A stretch of DNA of 64,000 nt from Pelobates cultripes (Eukaryota; Chordata; Amphibia; Anura; Pelobatidae), in contig OW240915.1 in the NCBI GenBank assembly GCA_933207985.1, forward strand, positions 125,514,221 through 125,578,220, in the 5' to 3' direction. Below the pieces are notes generated by a model. The model was given only the letters and a program-made list of their open reading frames with translations. It ran no database searches and was not told where the DNA came from. The position numbers and the translations under genes are program-made. Below are positions 62,841 to 64,000 of this stretch, one piece after another. The stretch's first letter is position 1. Each line of letters begins with the position of its first letter.

Positions 62841-64000
62841 ACTCTGAAAGTGCAGAAAATGAATTATGTAGAGTAACAGACTGTGCAATATGCCTTTTAT
62901 CCACAACTTTAAGTCTACCAGATCCTAGAGTAATCCATCTGCCATTACTAGTACGTCTCTGTGGCAGTGGCTTTGCTGCAGTTCCAGCCTAAGTTTGTTT
63001 ACCAGATAATTTACAAATCTCAGATTTCAAAAAATACAATCTCCTGCCACAATATAGAGAACTGTCTACAGATTTAGACAGCATCCAAATCTCCAAAAAG
63101 TGGAACGTGAAACAAATGCATAACAACTATTACACTGAGCTAAGTCTGCCATTTTAATGAGATGAATAATTTAAACCAAACAAATCGTATTTTTTTTTTC
63201 ATCCTCCTGAATACTATAGATTACCTCCAGTTTATCTCCAATCACACACATTGTAGCAGCACTTAGAAGCAGCTGCCTAGCTCTATTAGTCAAACTAATA
63301 TCTACAACCCTTATATACACTCCTAAAGGCACCACCCACTAGGAATGTTTAACACCTGGGTAGGCCTATGCTTAATTGGAAACAATAGCTAATTAACCAA
63401 CAATCAATAGCTAATCACATGAAATGCCTTATCAATTACCAACAGGAAATCAAACCTTGTGCAATCAGTAACCTACAGATGAATCTTACCTGTAACAGTA
63501 AAAAAGAAAACTCTTAGCAAAACCTTAGACAGTTGAAGATTCTGTAAACCTCTCCAGAATATCTCCAGTCACACACTTTGTAGCAATACTTAGAAGCTGC
63601 TGTCAAGCTCTGTTAAGTGTGTCAGTAGGATGATACTATTAGGTCCATTAGTGGTTTGTATAGAGTGAGTGTAGTAGGTTATGTATGAGGGTAGACTCAT
63701 TACAAAAGGCCTTAAGATTTTATCGATATAGAGGCTTCCGTTTTGAGTCAAGTTATTTCCCCACATTCTTTCTTCACATGTTCTATTGTTATTATCTCCT
63801 ACAGCTGTTTAGGCAGTTTGTTTAACATTTATATTGCTGGCTATTTAGACTGCAGGCTTTTTTCCTGCAATGTTGCAAACGTATTTTGGTAGATCTTTTG
63901 CACATATATTTTTTATGCACTTGATATACTCTTTGTTCTAATTATAGAGTCTATTTACTTTTGCATTTAGAGATCTTCAGCTTGCTACATTTAGTGTATC
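62841..64000. other. Gene-free stretch with a diverged ~320 bp direct repeat
   Basis: ATCTCCAATCACACACATTGTAGCAGCACTTAGAAGC near 63233 and its variant near 63559 (TCACACACTTTGTAGCAATACTTAGAAGC) are repeated in direct orientation about 320 bp apart; they may be parts of an LTR or tandem repeat. No coding region is seen. Confidence 0.5.

Noticed and set aside
62285..62992. Open frames of 12-residue repeats (PEPVSTTPLTSV and complements)
   Set aside because: They arise because the 36 bp unit has no stop and a length divisible by three; there is no start context or non-repeat domain.
1..64000. Host protein-coding exons, tRNA or rRNA genes
   Set aside because: No splice-compatible conserved exon, cloverleaf or rRNA segment could be recognised; all protein similarity belongs to mobile elements.

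Overview
The window looks like transposon-packed nuclear DNA from a vertebrate, most likely a frog or toad. The reasons are the mix of DIRS, Tf1/sushi-type Ty3/gypsy, L1/Tx1, CR1, Penelope, piggyBac and hAT copies, TTAA-flanked MITEs of the kind common in anuran genomes, and many related solo LTRs. I could not determine the species. I found no host protein-coding gene, rRNA or tRNA. Almost every coding stretch belongs to a mobile element, and most are frameshifted, truncated or deleted.

Layout. 1-3005: a deleted copy (plus strand) of an LTR element with a tRNA-Leu-type primer site and a gag-like gene, split by a solo LTR. 3006-5340: no gene, a TTAA MITE end, an inverted duplication and a small minisatellite. 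5341-10058: an almost complete DIRS element (minus strand) with terminal repeats, internal complementary region, tyrosine recombinase and RNase H/methyltransferase, but with the reverse transcriptase core cut out. 11820-14181: a cluster of LTRs. 13626-24062: Gypsy-B, an L1/Tx1 copy and Gypsy-C (all minus), with two further solo LTRs inserted. 24834-26936: a 2.1 kb TTAA element built of long alternating inverted repeats. 27737-33350: an L1/Tx1 copy (plus) with a CR1 fragment inserted in its reverse transcriptase. 34545-37290: a solo LTR inside a tandem repeat, then another LTR. 37742-46238: Gypsy-A (minus), interrupted by a 693 bp retroposed insert and by Gypsy-D (plus). 46239-53160: hAT remnant, LTR pieces, tandem repeat and two Penelope-like elements. 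53269-55161: solo LTR and MITE. 55414-58751: a gag-only LTR element, the same family as the window start. 59382-62110: CR1 fragment, palindromic hAT-type MITE and a piggyBac transposase remnant. 62285-62840: a 36 bp minisatellite.

The order of insertion can be read from target-site duplications (CCTGG, GGGGG, GAGAC, CCGGG, GCCCT, GACAT, and a 15 bp one). The most interesting points are: a gag-only LTR family with a long Gln/Pro-rich repeat region; a conserved TATA plus GCCCTGTTGT motif in the gypsy LTRs that is nearly complementary to the sequence just after the LTR, suggesting self-primed reverse transcription; a canonical GGGAAAC gag-pol frameshift site in Gypsy-A; two elements (DIRS and Gypsy-A) that lost the RT catalytic core but kept an open frame; and three hammerhead-ribozyme-like motifs linked to Penelope-like sequence.
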